The notes under the pieces are model-generated. The model worked only from the letters and a program-made list of their open reading frames with translations. It was not told the DNA's origin and did not search any database. The position numbers and the translations under genes were made by a program. This document shows positions 7,168-15,900 of a stretch of DNA of 24,239 bases, piece by piece; the first letter of the stretch is position 1, and every line of letters starts with the position of its first letter. This stretch comes from a virus. The stretch is taken from positions 1-24,239 of IMG/VR virus record IMGVR_UViG_3300036715_000062; one strand, written 5' to 3'.

Positions 7168-7481
7168 TGGAACACAACATCATTCAAGCAGAAGTTGACC
7201 GTGCAATCTCAATCCGAGTTGGTGGAATAGAAAAACAACTTGATGAGGTGCGGGCATTACTGACGCGAATGGTTCTCATAGAGGAAAGACAAAGCATCTA
7301 CAAAGCCGATAACGAGGCCCTGCGTAAGGATGTTAATAAATTGTTCGACGAAGTGAGGATACTTCAGACTACTACAGCAGTGCAAGAAACCAACGGCAAG
7401 CATACTGACCAGATTCTGTGGAAAGTGGTGTCCGGCGTACTTGCTATAGGCATATTCATTCTTGAATTATTTAAGCACTAG
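7167..7481 (+). CDS. Coiled-coil protein with C-terminal membrane anchor
   Basis: A 104-residue protein starting MEHNIIQAEVDRAISIRVGG. A coiled coil spans about residues 16-75 (GIEKQLDEVRALLTRMVLIE, DNEALRKDVNKLFDEVRILQ) and a hydrophobic helix at 86-101 (LWKVVSGVLAIGIFILELF) is followed by a short basic end. This layout (cytoplasmic coiled coil, C-terminal anchor) is like XhlA-type lysis-associated proteins, though the sequence match is only architectural. An AAGGA at 7156-7160 precedes the ATG. It sits 11 bases before the endolysin and may help its export or timing. That is an inference from position. Confidence 0.65.
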   Translation: MEHNIIQAEVDRAISIRVGGIEKQLDEVRALLTRMVLIEERQSIYKADNEALRKDVNKLFDEVRILQTTTAVQETNGKHTDQILWKVVSGVLAIGIFILELFKH

Positions 7482-7492
7482 GAGGCCGGCAA

Positions 7493-7909
7493 ATGAGCTA
7501 TCTAGATATTCTAAAACGTCAACTCTCGATTGACGAGGGTTATAAAAAGAAAATGTATTTAGACTCCAGGGGGATTTGGACAATTGGTATTGGCCATAAC
7601 CTTAGGGACAAGCCTCTATCAGACAGAGCTGTGCAGGTTATCTTTGAGGATGATATGGCGGATGCTGAAGCTGATGCACGTATACTATTTAAGTCATTTG
7701 ATTCACTTAACGATGTCCGTAAAGCAGTTGTTGTTAATATGTCTTTCAATATGGGATTTGCAGTGCTCTCACAATTCAGGCAGACTATTTCAGCTATTGA
7801 TGCTGGTGATTATGCTAAAGCAGCAGCATATATGCTTAACTCAAGATGGGCGGATCAAGTAGGGGCACGAGCACAACGGCTGGCAGAGCAAATGGCGAAG
7901 GGAATGTGA
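7493..7909 (+). CDS. Endolysin: T4-type lysozyme (glycoside hydrolase family 24)
   Basis: A 138-residue muramidase predicted to cut the beta-1,4 bond between N-acetylmuramic acid and N-acetylglucosamine in peptidoglycan, releasing progeny phage. The catalytic triad of T4 lysozyme (Glu11, Asp20, Thr26) is kept with identical spacing as Glu15, Asp24 and Thr30 within 'DEGYKKKMYLDSRGIWTIGI' and the following GH. Further family features are 'FNMGFAVLSQF' and 'SRWADQVGARAQRLAEQMA' near the C terminus. It is slightly shorter than T4 lysozyme (164). There is no signal peptide, so export depends on a holin. A strong AGGAGG lies seven bases before ATG 7493. Confidence 0.93.
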   Translation: MSYLDILKRQLSIDEGYKKKMYLDSRGIWTIGIGHNLRDKPLSDRAVQVIFEDDMADAEADARILFKSFDSLNDVRKAVVVNMSFNMGFAVLSQFRQTISAIDAGDYAKAAAYMLNSRWADQVGARAQRLAEQMAKGM

Positions 7910-7910
7910 T

Positions 7911-8660
7911 ATGAGTACTACCTACAGTGTTACAAGAGATCAAGTTATAACGGCTGCTTTCAGAAAACTAGGTTTACTTGAACCTGGGGATAGTGCTGCT
8001 AGTATAGACCCTAACCTAGTTACTAATGCTGCTGTTGTTTTTAATCTAATGGTTAAACAATGGCAAACGCAAGGAATTAAATTGTGGTCTATTGGACAGT
8101 ATACCTTACCTTTAGTTAGTGGACAAACTAGTTATACTATTGGCCCTACTGGAACAGGTTCTAACTTAACAGCAGATAAACCACTACGTCTTATACCTGG
8201 AGAAGGTCTTACTGTAATTCGTAATATTTCTGTTACTCCTAATATAGATATACCTCTTCAGATTATTAGTAGACAAGAATATGGTACTCTTGGATCTAAG
8301 TTTTCCACTGGTCAAGCTAATTCAGTCTATCTAGAAGTTGGTAAATTAACAAGTACACTAAATGTATATCTTACTCCAGATGTTAATACTAGTACTAATT
8401 ACCAAATACTATTTACAGCTCAGAAACCACTAGGTGATCTGACTAATTCTACTGATGTCCCAGACTTTCCTAACGAGTGGAATAACGCCCTTGTGTGGGG
8501 TTTGGCTGACGAGATGGCACTTGAGTATGACGTGCCTGCCAATCACCGCACAGAGATCGCTATGCGGGCTGCTACATACCGTACTATGCTAGAAGATTGG
8601 GATCAAGAGTATACATCTGTCTTCTTTACTCCAAATATGAGGGCAGGAGGTAGTAGATGA
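7911..8660 (+). CDS. P22 gp4-like head-to-tail adaptor (packaged-DNA stabilisation)
   Basis: A 249-residue protein starting MSTTYSVTRDQVITAAFRKL. The N-terminal helical region (TRDQVITAAFRKLGLLEPG, FNLMVKQWQTQGIKLW) and the C-terminal 'FPNEWNNALVWGLADEMALE' with 'YRTMLEDWDQEYTSVFF' match the pattern I know for gp4-type tail accessory factors and T7 gp11-like tubular proteins. Such proteins form a ring under the portal after packaging and hold the DNA in place. The neighbour downstream is a gp10-like hub, the normal partner, and their genes overlap by four bases (ATGA). ATG 7911 follows GAAGGGAA. Confidence 0.85.
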   Translation: MSTTYSVTRDQVITAAFRKLGLLEPGDSAASIDPNLVTNAAVVFNLMVKQWQTQGIKLWSIGQYTLPLVSGQTSYTIGPTGTGSNLTADKPLRLIPGEGLTVIRNISVTPNIDIPLQIISRQEYGTLGSKFSTGQANSVYLEVGKLTSTLNVYLTPDVNTSTNYQILFTAQKPLGDLTNSTDVPDFPNEWNNALVWGLADEMALEYDVPANHRTEIAMRAATYRTMLEDWDQEYTSVFFTPNMRAGGSR

Positions 8661-10735
8661 CTATTGCTCGTTTGCAAGTAACCCCTAAGATAGAATCTAG
8701 GACCTCTAGCTTTGCAGCAGATTCATACTCTACTAATGGTATTCATGAGACTCTAGATGGAAAAAAATACTTTGTAAAAAGACCTGGTTATACTTTATTT
8801 AGTAATCAACTACCTGCTAGTAAAGCACAGGGCATTTTCCAAGCTCTATCAGGTCTCTATGCAGTATCTAATAATACTTTATATACTGTAGCTGCATCTG
8901 GTTCTACTATTTCGTTAGGTGCTATTAGTACTAACAATACTTTCCCATCTATTTCAATTAATCAAACAGCTAACAAAACAGCAACTAGTTCTGCTATTAC
9001 ACAAGACTTCTCTACTGCTGGTTCATTTTCTTTTGTTGTTCCTAGTAGTGTAACTAAGGTAACTGCTACTATTATAGGTGGTGGTGGTGCTGGTGGTAAT
9101 GGTCATGCCTCTGGCTATAGTGCTTCTGGTGGTGGTGGTTCTGGCGGATATGTTGTACAGAATATTACAGTCACTCCAGGACAAACAGTTTCCATAGTCG
9201 TTGGGACTGGTGGTACTGTGAGTGGTGCACAAGGAGGAGCCGGTGGTAATGGTACTTCTTCAATTGTAACATATGCAGCTACTCCATACACAGCAGGGGG
9301 TGGTTCTGGTGGAGGAGCTAATACTGGTAGTGGTGGTACAGCTGGTGCTGGTGGTACTCCTAGTGGTACAGCTGGAACTGCTGTAGTCTCACCCAACCCT
9401 GATGGCACAAGAGGTGGTAACTCATACTACAGCGTCTTAACAGGTACTACTACTGGTGGTGCTGGTGGCCCTTGGAATGGTGGTTATGGGGCTGAGGTAG
9501 CAGGCAGTCCAGGTATTTATGGTGGTGGTGGCGGTGGTGGAACAGGATCTAACAACTCAGGTACTTGGAAAGCAGGTGGTGCAGGAGCAGCCGGTTTTGT
9601 TCGTATTACTTATACCCCAGTACTTACTCCCGGTACTATACCAGGAGCAGGCTCCACTTTGTTTATGCACGATGGTGCAGTAGCTTATACATATACTCCA
9701 GGAGGAGTTACGGCAACTAAAGTAACATCTGCTGGTTTTCCGACAGATCCGTTATGTCATGGAGCAGTATACATTGATGGGTATATGTTGGTCTTTACTA
9801 CTACAGGGAGACTGTATAACTCTGCAATAGAAGACCCATCTACTTGGGATGCCCTTAACTTTGTTTCTGCTGAAGTAGAGCCAGATCAAGGGGTGGCATT
9901 AGCTAAACATCTTAACTATGCAGTTGCTTTTGGTCAATGGAGCACTGAGTTCTTCTTCGATGCTGCCTATGCAACAGGATCTCCATTTCAAGTTAGTACA
10001 TCATCCCGTTTAGGAATAGGTTGTGCTAGTGGTAATACTGTAGCTAACTCTGACCAGACATTAGTTTTTGTTGGGCAATCTCAAACTAATGGGAAGGCTG
10101 TCTATATCCTAGATGGTTTGAATCCTATAAAGATTTCTACTCGTTACATAGAGAGATATCTTGACTCTGATACACTGTCTAATGCTAGATCGTACTGTAC
10201 TAAAGTAAGGGGGCATACTCTTTATATACTTACAATGCCAGATAGCAATATAACTTTAGTATATGACTTTGAAGAGCAGAGCTGGTACCGTTGGACTTCT
10301 GGTGCAGCTGAGACTTATTTTCTACCTACATTTTATACTACAGATGAGACCAGTTATTATGTAGTAGATAATCTTAATAGTCAAATATATAGACTGTCTT
10401 CTATCACATATCAAGATAATGGTAATCCTATCTACTGTAGAATTGTATTGCCGTTAGAAGATAGTGGTACTAATAAGCCTAAATTCTATCGAAGAGTAGA
10501 GGTTGTTGGTGACAAAGTAACTGGTACTGCCTATATATCTAGATCAGATAATGATTATGGTGGGTATTCTATAGCACGAGGTGTATCTTTATCTGCTAAC
10601 AGATCCTGGCTTAATCAGTGGGGTAAGTCTAATAGACGAGCTTGGCAAATACTTGTTTATGATAATATACCACTAAGATTAGAAGCACTAGAAGTTACCT
10701 TTGATGTTGGGGGTATGGACAATGCTCAAGGATGA
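8657..10735 (+). CDS. P22 gp10-like tail hub protein with glycine-rich insertion
   Basis: A 692-residue protein. Residues 1-107 (starting MTIARLQVTPKIESRTSSFA, with 'YFVKRPGYTLFSNQ') and 335-692 ('LFMHDGAVAYTYTPGG', 'GHAVYIDGYMLVF'-type blades, 'DALNFVSAEVEPDQGVALAK', 'FGQWSTEFFFDAAYATGSPF', 'GLNPIKISTRYIERYLD') match the beta-propeller-like packaged-DNA stabilisation protein family (P22 gp10). That protein plugs the adaptor ring and anchors the tail spike or needle. Residues 108-334 are an inserted glycine-rich domain not expected in this family. A strong AGGAGGT five bases before ATG 8657 supports the start. Confidence 0.85.
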   Translation: MTIARLQVTPKIESRTSSFAADSYSTNGIHETLDGKKYFVKRPGYTLFSNQLPASKAQGIFQALSGLYAVSNNTLYTVAASGSTISLGAISTNNTFPSISINQTANKTATSSAITQDFSTAGSFSFVVPSSVTKVTATIIGGGGAGGNGHASGYSASGGGGSGGYVVQNITVTPGQTVSIVVGTGGTVSGAQGGAGGNGTSSIVTYAATPYTAGGGSGGGANTGSGGTAGAGGTPSGTAGTAVVSPNPDGTRGGNSYYSVLTGTTTGGAGGPWNGGYGAEVAGSPGIYGGGGGGGTGSNNSGTWKAGGAGAAGFVRITYTPVLTPGTIPGAGSTLFMHDGAVAYTYTPGGVTATKVTSAGFPTDPLCHGAVYIDGYMLVFTTTGRLYNSAIEDPSTWDALNFVSAEVEPDQGVALAKHLNYAVAFGQWSTEFFFDAAYATGSPFQVSTSSRLGIGCASGNTVANSDQTLVFVGQSQTNGKAVYILDGLNPIKISTRYIERYLDSDTLSNARSYCTKVRGHTLYILTMPDSNITLVYDFEEQSWYRWTSGAAETYFLPTFYTTDETSYYVVDNLNSQIYRLSSITYQDNGNPIYCRIVLPLEDSGTNKPKFYRRVEVVGDKVTGTAYISRSDNDYGGYSIARGVSLSANRSWLNQWGKSNRRAWQILVYDNIPLRLEALEVTFDVGGMDNAQG
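8978..9658 (+). other. Glycine-rich domain inserted in the tail hub gene
   Basis: Residues 108-334 of the hub interrupt the normal gp10-type fold. The segment opens with a beta region (FSFVVPSSVTKVTATIIGGG), runs through many GGG/GGS/GGT stretches and closes 'GGAGAAGFVRITYTP'. That is the same architecture as the glycine-rich adhesin at 5315 (LVIAGGGGGG ... GSGIVIIRY). Boundaries are estimated from where hub-like sequence stops and resumes. Confidence 0.7.
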
Positions 10736-11111
10736 TATAGACAGGAAAGTATATTTAGAACTAGTTGTTAATACTCCTGAGTTCTATGGCTGGTCTTTTG
10801 ATATGTATAAGAGGCTTTTAAATACTCTCCAAGTATATCGCTATACTTGGGGATGTATCTTTAGAGAAGATAATAGTTTACATATTCATGTATTAAAACC
10901 ATATCGTAGATCCCCTATTATTAGAACAGGGATTAAAGAGGTTCTTAATATTATGTTCTCTATTTATTCTGAGATACACACATCAGTGAAGATTACAAAT
11001 AAGAGAGCCATTACTTTCTTATCAAAGCTTAAATTTAAGTTTATTGGAAAGAAGGGGGATTCCCACAAAATGATACTGAAAAAAGAGGATGCTTATGTTT
11101 GGATCTCGTGA
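10722..11111 (+). CDS. GNAT-like phage protein beside the ejection genes
   Basis: A 129-residue protein starting MLKDDIDRKVYLELVVNTPE. The stretch 'TNKRAITFLSKLKFKFIGKK' near the C terminus (92-111) looks like the last helix and strand of GNAT acetyltransferases, and 'YRRSPIIRTGIKEVLNIM' sits where the acetyl-CoA loop would be, but it lacks the usual Q/R-x-x-G-x-G/A residues. T7 carries a small GNAT-related protein (gp13) in the corresponding place between the tail tube and the ejection proteins. I read this as a degenerate GNAT-fold protein needed for virion assembly rather than a working enzyme, but this is an inference. The in-frame ATG 10701 is the alternative start; both lie inside the hub gene, and ATG 10722 gives the smaller overlap (14 bases). 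Confidence 0.65.
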   Translation: MLKDDIDRKVYLELVVNTPEFYGWSFDMYKRLLNTLQVYRYTWGCIFREDNSLHIHVLKPYRRSPIIRTGIKEVLNIMFSIYSEIHTSVKITNKRAITFLSKLKFKFIGKKGDSHKMILKKEDAYVWIS

Positions 11112-11709
11112 TGCTGGTTGTCTGAAACACCCTGGTTATAATGATCTAGTTACTGCTTCATCAGTAGTTGGAATAGCCTCTGGGGTTAATAGTATTTTTG
11201 GAGGAGACAGTACTGGACAGACTAATCAACAAGCTCAACAAGCTGCTGATCCGTTTGCTCCGTACAGACCTCAATACGCAAGACAATTAAATGATCTTAT
11301 GTCTAATCCTGGAAGTGTTACACAGCAGCCAGGATATGAGTGGCTTCGTGCTCAAGGTGAACAAGGTGTTAATAGAACCCTTGCTGCACAAGGACGAACT
11401 CAATCTGGACAAGAACAAATAGCACTGTCTCAGTACGATCAAGGATTTGCTAATACCTTTTACAATGATAGCATAAGTAGGTTGATGCAGTTATCTGGGG
11501 CAACTCAAAATCCCGCTGCTGGTCAAGCAGCATATCAAGCAAATAATCAAGCTAATAATAATGCAGTAAATGGTGGCTATAAAGGTATTATGCAAGGTCT
11601 AGGGGGACTTAATACTATATATAGTGGTGGCGGTGGACCACAGCAGTACCCTGCTCCAGTATCCTATGCTAGTCCTACTCCTGTAGATCCTTCTGGATGG
11701 GTAAATTAA
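11095..11709 (+). CDS. Internal virion/ejection protein (gp14- or P22 gp7-like)
   Basis: A 204-residue protein with a hydrophobic Ser/Gly/Val segment near the N terminus (about 19-38, VTASSVVGIASGVNSIFGG), then 'ADPFAPYRPQYARQLNDLMS', 'QQPGYEWLRAQGEQGVNRTL', 'AAQGRTQSGQEQIALSQYDQ' and an Asn/Gln/Gly-rich tail. This 'PFAPYRPQYA..L..L...P.....PGY.......G...V.R..AAQG...SG' pattern is common in phage DNA-transfer or internal virion proteins, which leave the head first and build a channel through the cell envelope. I chose ATG 11095 because AGAGG is six bases upstream; ATG 11089 is too close to it. The gene overlaps the GNAT-like ORF by 17 bases. Confidence 0.8.
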   Translation: MFGSRDAGCLKHPGYNDLVTASSVVGIASGVNSIFGGDSTGQTNQQAQQAADPFAPYRPQYARQLNDLMSNPGSVTQQPGYEWLRAQGEQGVNRTLAAQGRTQSGQEQIALSQYDQGFANTFYNDSISRLMQLSGATQNPAAGQAAYQANNQANNNAVNGGYKGIMQGLGGLNTIYSGGGGPQQYPAPVSYASPTPVDPSGWVN

Positions 11710-12903
11710 ATGCCAGCTTTCTTAACTGACTTCGCGGATGGTTCTAAAGCAATAGCAGAGTCACAGCAAGCTGCTCTGCAGTATCATTACGCCCCACAAC
11801 AGGCTGATCTAAAGAATGAGTCACTTCGCTCAGACACAGCCTTTAAAGCGGACCAAGCTATTGAGAAGCACATGCAGGTTAGTGCTCTTCAAGAATCGTA
11901 TTCGGCTGATAAGGAGATCAGCAGCAAACTAGCAGAGATCTATAACAAAGATCCTAATACAGAACCAGCAGATGCCCTAACAGCTATCATCCCTCACTTG
12001 AAAGGGAAGGCTCAGTTGACTGCTATTGAAAAATTACCAGCTATGCAGAAGCAACAAGCTGAAGCTCAATCTGCTAAGTATGCTAGACAGCAGCAACGCC
12101 AGGATGCTATGTACTCTAGAGTAGCTGATATACCTCCAGAAGAACTACCAAGTGCTATATTGGGTATGATTCAAGACAAGACAATGACGCCGGAAGAGGG
12201 TACACAAGCTACTCAGATTATAGCTAAGGTAGGGCCAGCAGAAGCTCAACGTATCTTTCGGAAACAACATACGACTGACGCTATGCGTAAAACAGAAATC
12301 GCAGCCAAGACAGAGGCTGAGAAAGAGCGCCACAATCTAGCTACGGAAGAGGCTAGAAATAGACAAATAAATGTTACTCTCGCTAGGATAGGTGCTGCTG
12401 TAGGTAACAATGATACTAAGAATGCTATGTCTATTAGAAAAGAGACTCTGCAAGAAGTAAATGGTATGGTAGCCGATAGAAATGCTCTGGCTAAGTTCTT
12501 CAAGGAGAATCCGAAGCGACCAGAACCAGATAAAGGCTTGTTTAGTGACACGGTGAAGAATCAGGATGCAATAGATGCTTGGGATGATAAAGAAGCTCGT
12601 CTTAAAACTTTAGATGCGAATATAGAATTAGGACAAGAAGTACTCAAGCAGACTAATCCTCTTCTTACTGCCGCTGATAAGGCTAAAGAAAAGGCAGCTG
12701 CTGCTCCTCTTCCCGCAAAGTCAGCTCCAAAAGTAGATCCTAATATGCCCGCTAATGTGAACTCCCCAGAAGATTGGGAAGCAGCTAAAAAAGATTTACT
12801 GGCTAATCCGAAGACAGCTGCAATCTTTGATAAGCATTTTGGGGCTGGTGCAGCTAATAAAGTACTAGCTGGTCAAAGATCAGTTTCAGGTAAAATAAGG
12901 TAA
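11710..12903 (+). CDS. Internal virion/ejection protein (gp15-like position), coiled-coil rich
   Basis: A 397-residue, almost entirely helical protein starting MPAFLTDFADGSKAIAESQQ, rich in Gln, Ala, Lys and Glu. Long helical stretches occur at about 10-140 and 180-310 (EAQSAKYARQQQRQDAMYSR, TEIAAKTEAEKERHNLATEE), then an Ala/Pro-rich linker (KEKAAAAPLPAKSAPKVDPN) and a short helical C terminus (SPEDWEAAKKDLLANPKTAA). It has no membrane helix. Gene order (small ejection protein, this, giant ejection protein) equals T7 gp14-gp15-gp16, so I assign the middle role by position and composition. It begins directly after the previous stop codon. Confidence 0.75.
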   Translation: MPAFLTDFADGSKAIAESQQAALQYHYAPQQADLKNESLRSDTAFKADQAIEKHMQVSALQESYSADKEISSKLAEIYNKDPNTEPADALTAIIPHLKGKAQLTAIEKLPAMQKQQAEAQSAKYARQQQRQDAMYSRVADIPPEELPSAILGMIQDKTMTPEEGTQATQIIAKVGPAEAQRIFRKQHTTDAMRKTEIAAKTEAEKERHNLATEEARNRQINVTLARIGAAVGNNDTKNAMSIRKETLQEVNGMVADRNALAKFFKENPKRPEPDKGLFSDTVKNQDAIDAWDDKEARLKTLDANIELGQEVLKQTNPLLTAADKAKEKAAAAPLPAKSAPKVDPNMPANVNSPEDWEAAKKDLLANPKTAAIFDKHFGAGAANKVLAGQRSVSGKIR

Positions 12904-12907
12904 TAAT

Positions 12908-15900
12908 ATGGCAGATGATCCCTATGCTAAGTATGTGAAAGAGGCTCCACCCAGTGTTGATAATACTAGCGATCCTTATGCTAAGTATACCAAGAATGAT
13001 CCTAGCCATGATCCTGAAATGCATACTACTGGTCTAGGAGCATTTTCAGCTAGTGCACTTGAGTCTGGTGCTACTGTGCCCCCATCTCTGTATTTTGGTG
13101 GTTTAGCGGCAACAAAAATGCCAGGTCCTCCGCTAGTTAAAGCAGGGGCTGGCTTAGTGGGTGGTGTTATAGGTGGGGCTGTCGGGTATGAGGGAATAAA
13201 AACAGTGGAAAAAGCTGTTGATTCCGTATTTGGTACTAACATAGTAAAAACCAGAGAGGCCCAACAACAGCAACACCCCAACTATGATACTGCAGGTAGT
13301 GTAGCAGGCTTTGCTGCCGGTCCAGGTAATACTGTAGGTCTGCAAAGTGCTGGTAAGATGATAAAGGGTGGCCTATTAATGAGTGGTGTTGGTGCTGCTC
13401 AACGAGCTATTAATGGTCAAGATATACTTGATCCTAAAGCTGGTGCTATTGACCTTTTAAGTGGCGCTGTTATTAGGCCTTCTGCCTTGGGTGAGAGAAT
13501 GATGGCTGCCGGAGAGAGGGCAGGCACACGTACGCCTAAAGCAAAGCCAGCAGATCCTATTCTAGAAGAGTTGAAGAAGACTCAGGAAGGTCTTGGTAAA
13601 CCTGTAGTTGAAACAGCCATTCCTAAAGTAGCAGAGACTGCCTTCCGCAAAAAGGATGGCACTATTGTACGTAGTGGTCCTAAGCATGATGAGGTGACTA
13701 AAGCTGCTGGTGTTGATGAGCCTGGATTTTTAACTGAGAATAGTGAGTTTCTTACTCGTCAAGAAGCATTGAATAGAGCATATGAGACAGGTCAACTACC
13801 TGAAGATCATCCCCTAGAGAAACCAGAAGAGGGACTTCATAGTGGTGACTTGCGCTCTGCTAAAGATCCAAACTTTGAACTTGCACCGAAAGAAAATAGT
13901 TTTGAGTGGGAGGTAAATAAGCAGGCAGAGAGACATGCTAAGTCAACAGATGATACTACTAGATTTGGTATCAGAGAAGACTTATATAATAAACTAGATG
14001 ACTTACGCAACTCTATAGACAGTGCCAAACAGGATGCTAAACTAGCTGCTGCTAAATCAGATAAAGAGTCTGAGGCACATTATAAGCAACTGGAGGAGAT
14101 GTATAAGAAGCAGGCTGACTATCTTGAGGAGAATATACCAGACTCTTATGTTAAGAATAAAGCTATTCCATCTTGGCAAGAAACTCATGATATAATTAGG
14201 GGAAGTAAAACTATTGGTGAGGCATTTGATAAGATTATCAATGCCAATGTAGGTAGGCGTGGACAAAAACTGCTACTAGACCTCTTAAATAGGTCTACTA
14301 GAGTCAGGGATGCTTCCATTACCGAGCTAACTACTGGTTTAGTAGATCCCCAAAGACCTGAAGTAGCTGCCCTCTATTACCATGATAATACTGTTAGATT
14401 TGGTAGCAAGTCTAATCTTCGTGTAGTTATACACGAAGCTGTTCATGCTGCCACTGCACATTTGTTAGATTCAGGAGATCATGGATCTGTAAAGGAATTA
14501 CAAAAACTTTATGAGTTATCTAAGAACTCTACTGAGGATTATCATTATGGTCATCATGATATAAAAGAGTTTATAGCTGAGGCTTTTACCCGGAATGATT
14601 TTGAAGATCATTTGCGTAGTATTGGTGAGACTGGTCTTCCTATTCCAGAGGGAATTAAAGAAACCTCTTTATGGGATAAATTTAAATCTATTGTCAAACG
14701 GGGACTAGGGGCTAAGACTGATGAGGCTCGCACAGCCTTAGACGATGTTCTAGATCATGGCGCTCTTCTGATAGAAGCAGCTGATAATGCTCCCTCTACT
14801 AAGCATGAGCCATTAGCTTCTACAATAGAAGATCCTGAAACTAATGCTGGACGTGAGAAGCTCATTGACAGTATGGTTAAGAAGTATGGACCAGAGTATA
14901 AGGAAGCTGCTGAGAAACTATATGATACCAAATATGCTAATGAAGGAATAGTACCAACTAATCATACACAATTAGGTGATCTATTTTATGCTATAGGTAA
15001 GCAGGCAGAGGCTGACTCTGCTGAGTTATTTGGTAGGGCTATTGGTAAAGCTGGTCGGTTTATCATGTCTTCGCTAGGCTCTAAAGGTAAAGCAGAGGGG
15101 CTGTATCAAAAAGCTACTCAGGATGGTGTATCACCGGAGCTTCGTAAGAAATGGAGACTAGCTGCTGATGGCAAGACTAAGCTAACTGAGTCAGAACAAG
15201 CTTTATATGATAAATATATTAAGGGGGCTGAGGAAGAATTAAAAGCTCTTACTAAACGCCAATCTGATCTTGGTCGTACAAAAGAACTCAACTTCAATGA
15301 AGAGGAGACAGGGAAGCATGTACCACGCATATCATTACCCAAACGTAAAACTGCTCTTGAGTTTCTTAAAAGTATAGTAGACTCTGACCAAGGAGGTTTT
15401 AATGCTGATATAGCCAGAGATGTAGGTGCTGTTCAGGAGAGGGGATTCTTTGTTGTAGAAAAAGAAAATGGAAAACGGGTCCTTATTATGCCCAAAGGAA
15501 AAGATATTATTGGGTATACTGACAAAGGTAAACAATATAAATTTGGACAGAATGTAACATCAGATGGAAAAGGAGGCACTAGAGAAGTTCGGTCTGGTGA
15601 TAAGTATGGTGGGTGGAGAGTTAAAGAGGCTACAGTAGATGAAATAGAAGCAGTTACTCCTTATCGTTACCTTAAAGATTATCAAGCTGTTGTCTATAAG
15701 AGATTGCAAGAGGCTCGTGCTTTTGATAGGGCACATAATCACCTAGATAACTTGATGAAGTCTGACTACTTTAAGTCTGTTGCTAAATTAGCTACTGACA
15801 AAGATGTTGACCCTAATTGGAAAACATTAGCGGCTTCTGATAAAGTACCTAAATTGGCTGGCTATAAGTTTGAGCCTATGGTAGCTGCTACTCTGGAAGA

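Noticed and set aside
7584-7862. 92-codon Leu-rich ORF in another frame of the lysozyme gene
   Set aside because: Lysozyme frame has the full catalytic triad; this frame has no ribosome-binding site or family pattern.
9115-9408. Antisense Pro-rich ORF opposite the hub's glycine-rich insertion
   Set aside because: Same GGN/CCN mirror effect.
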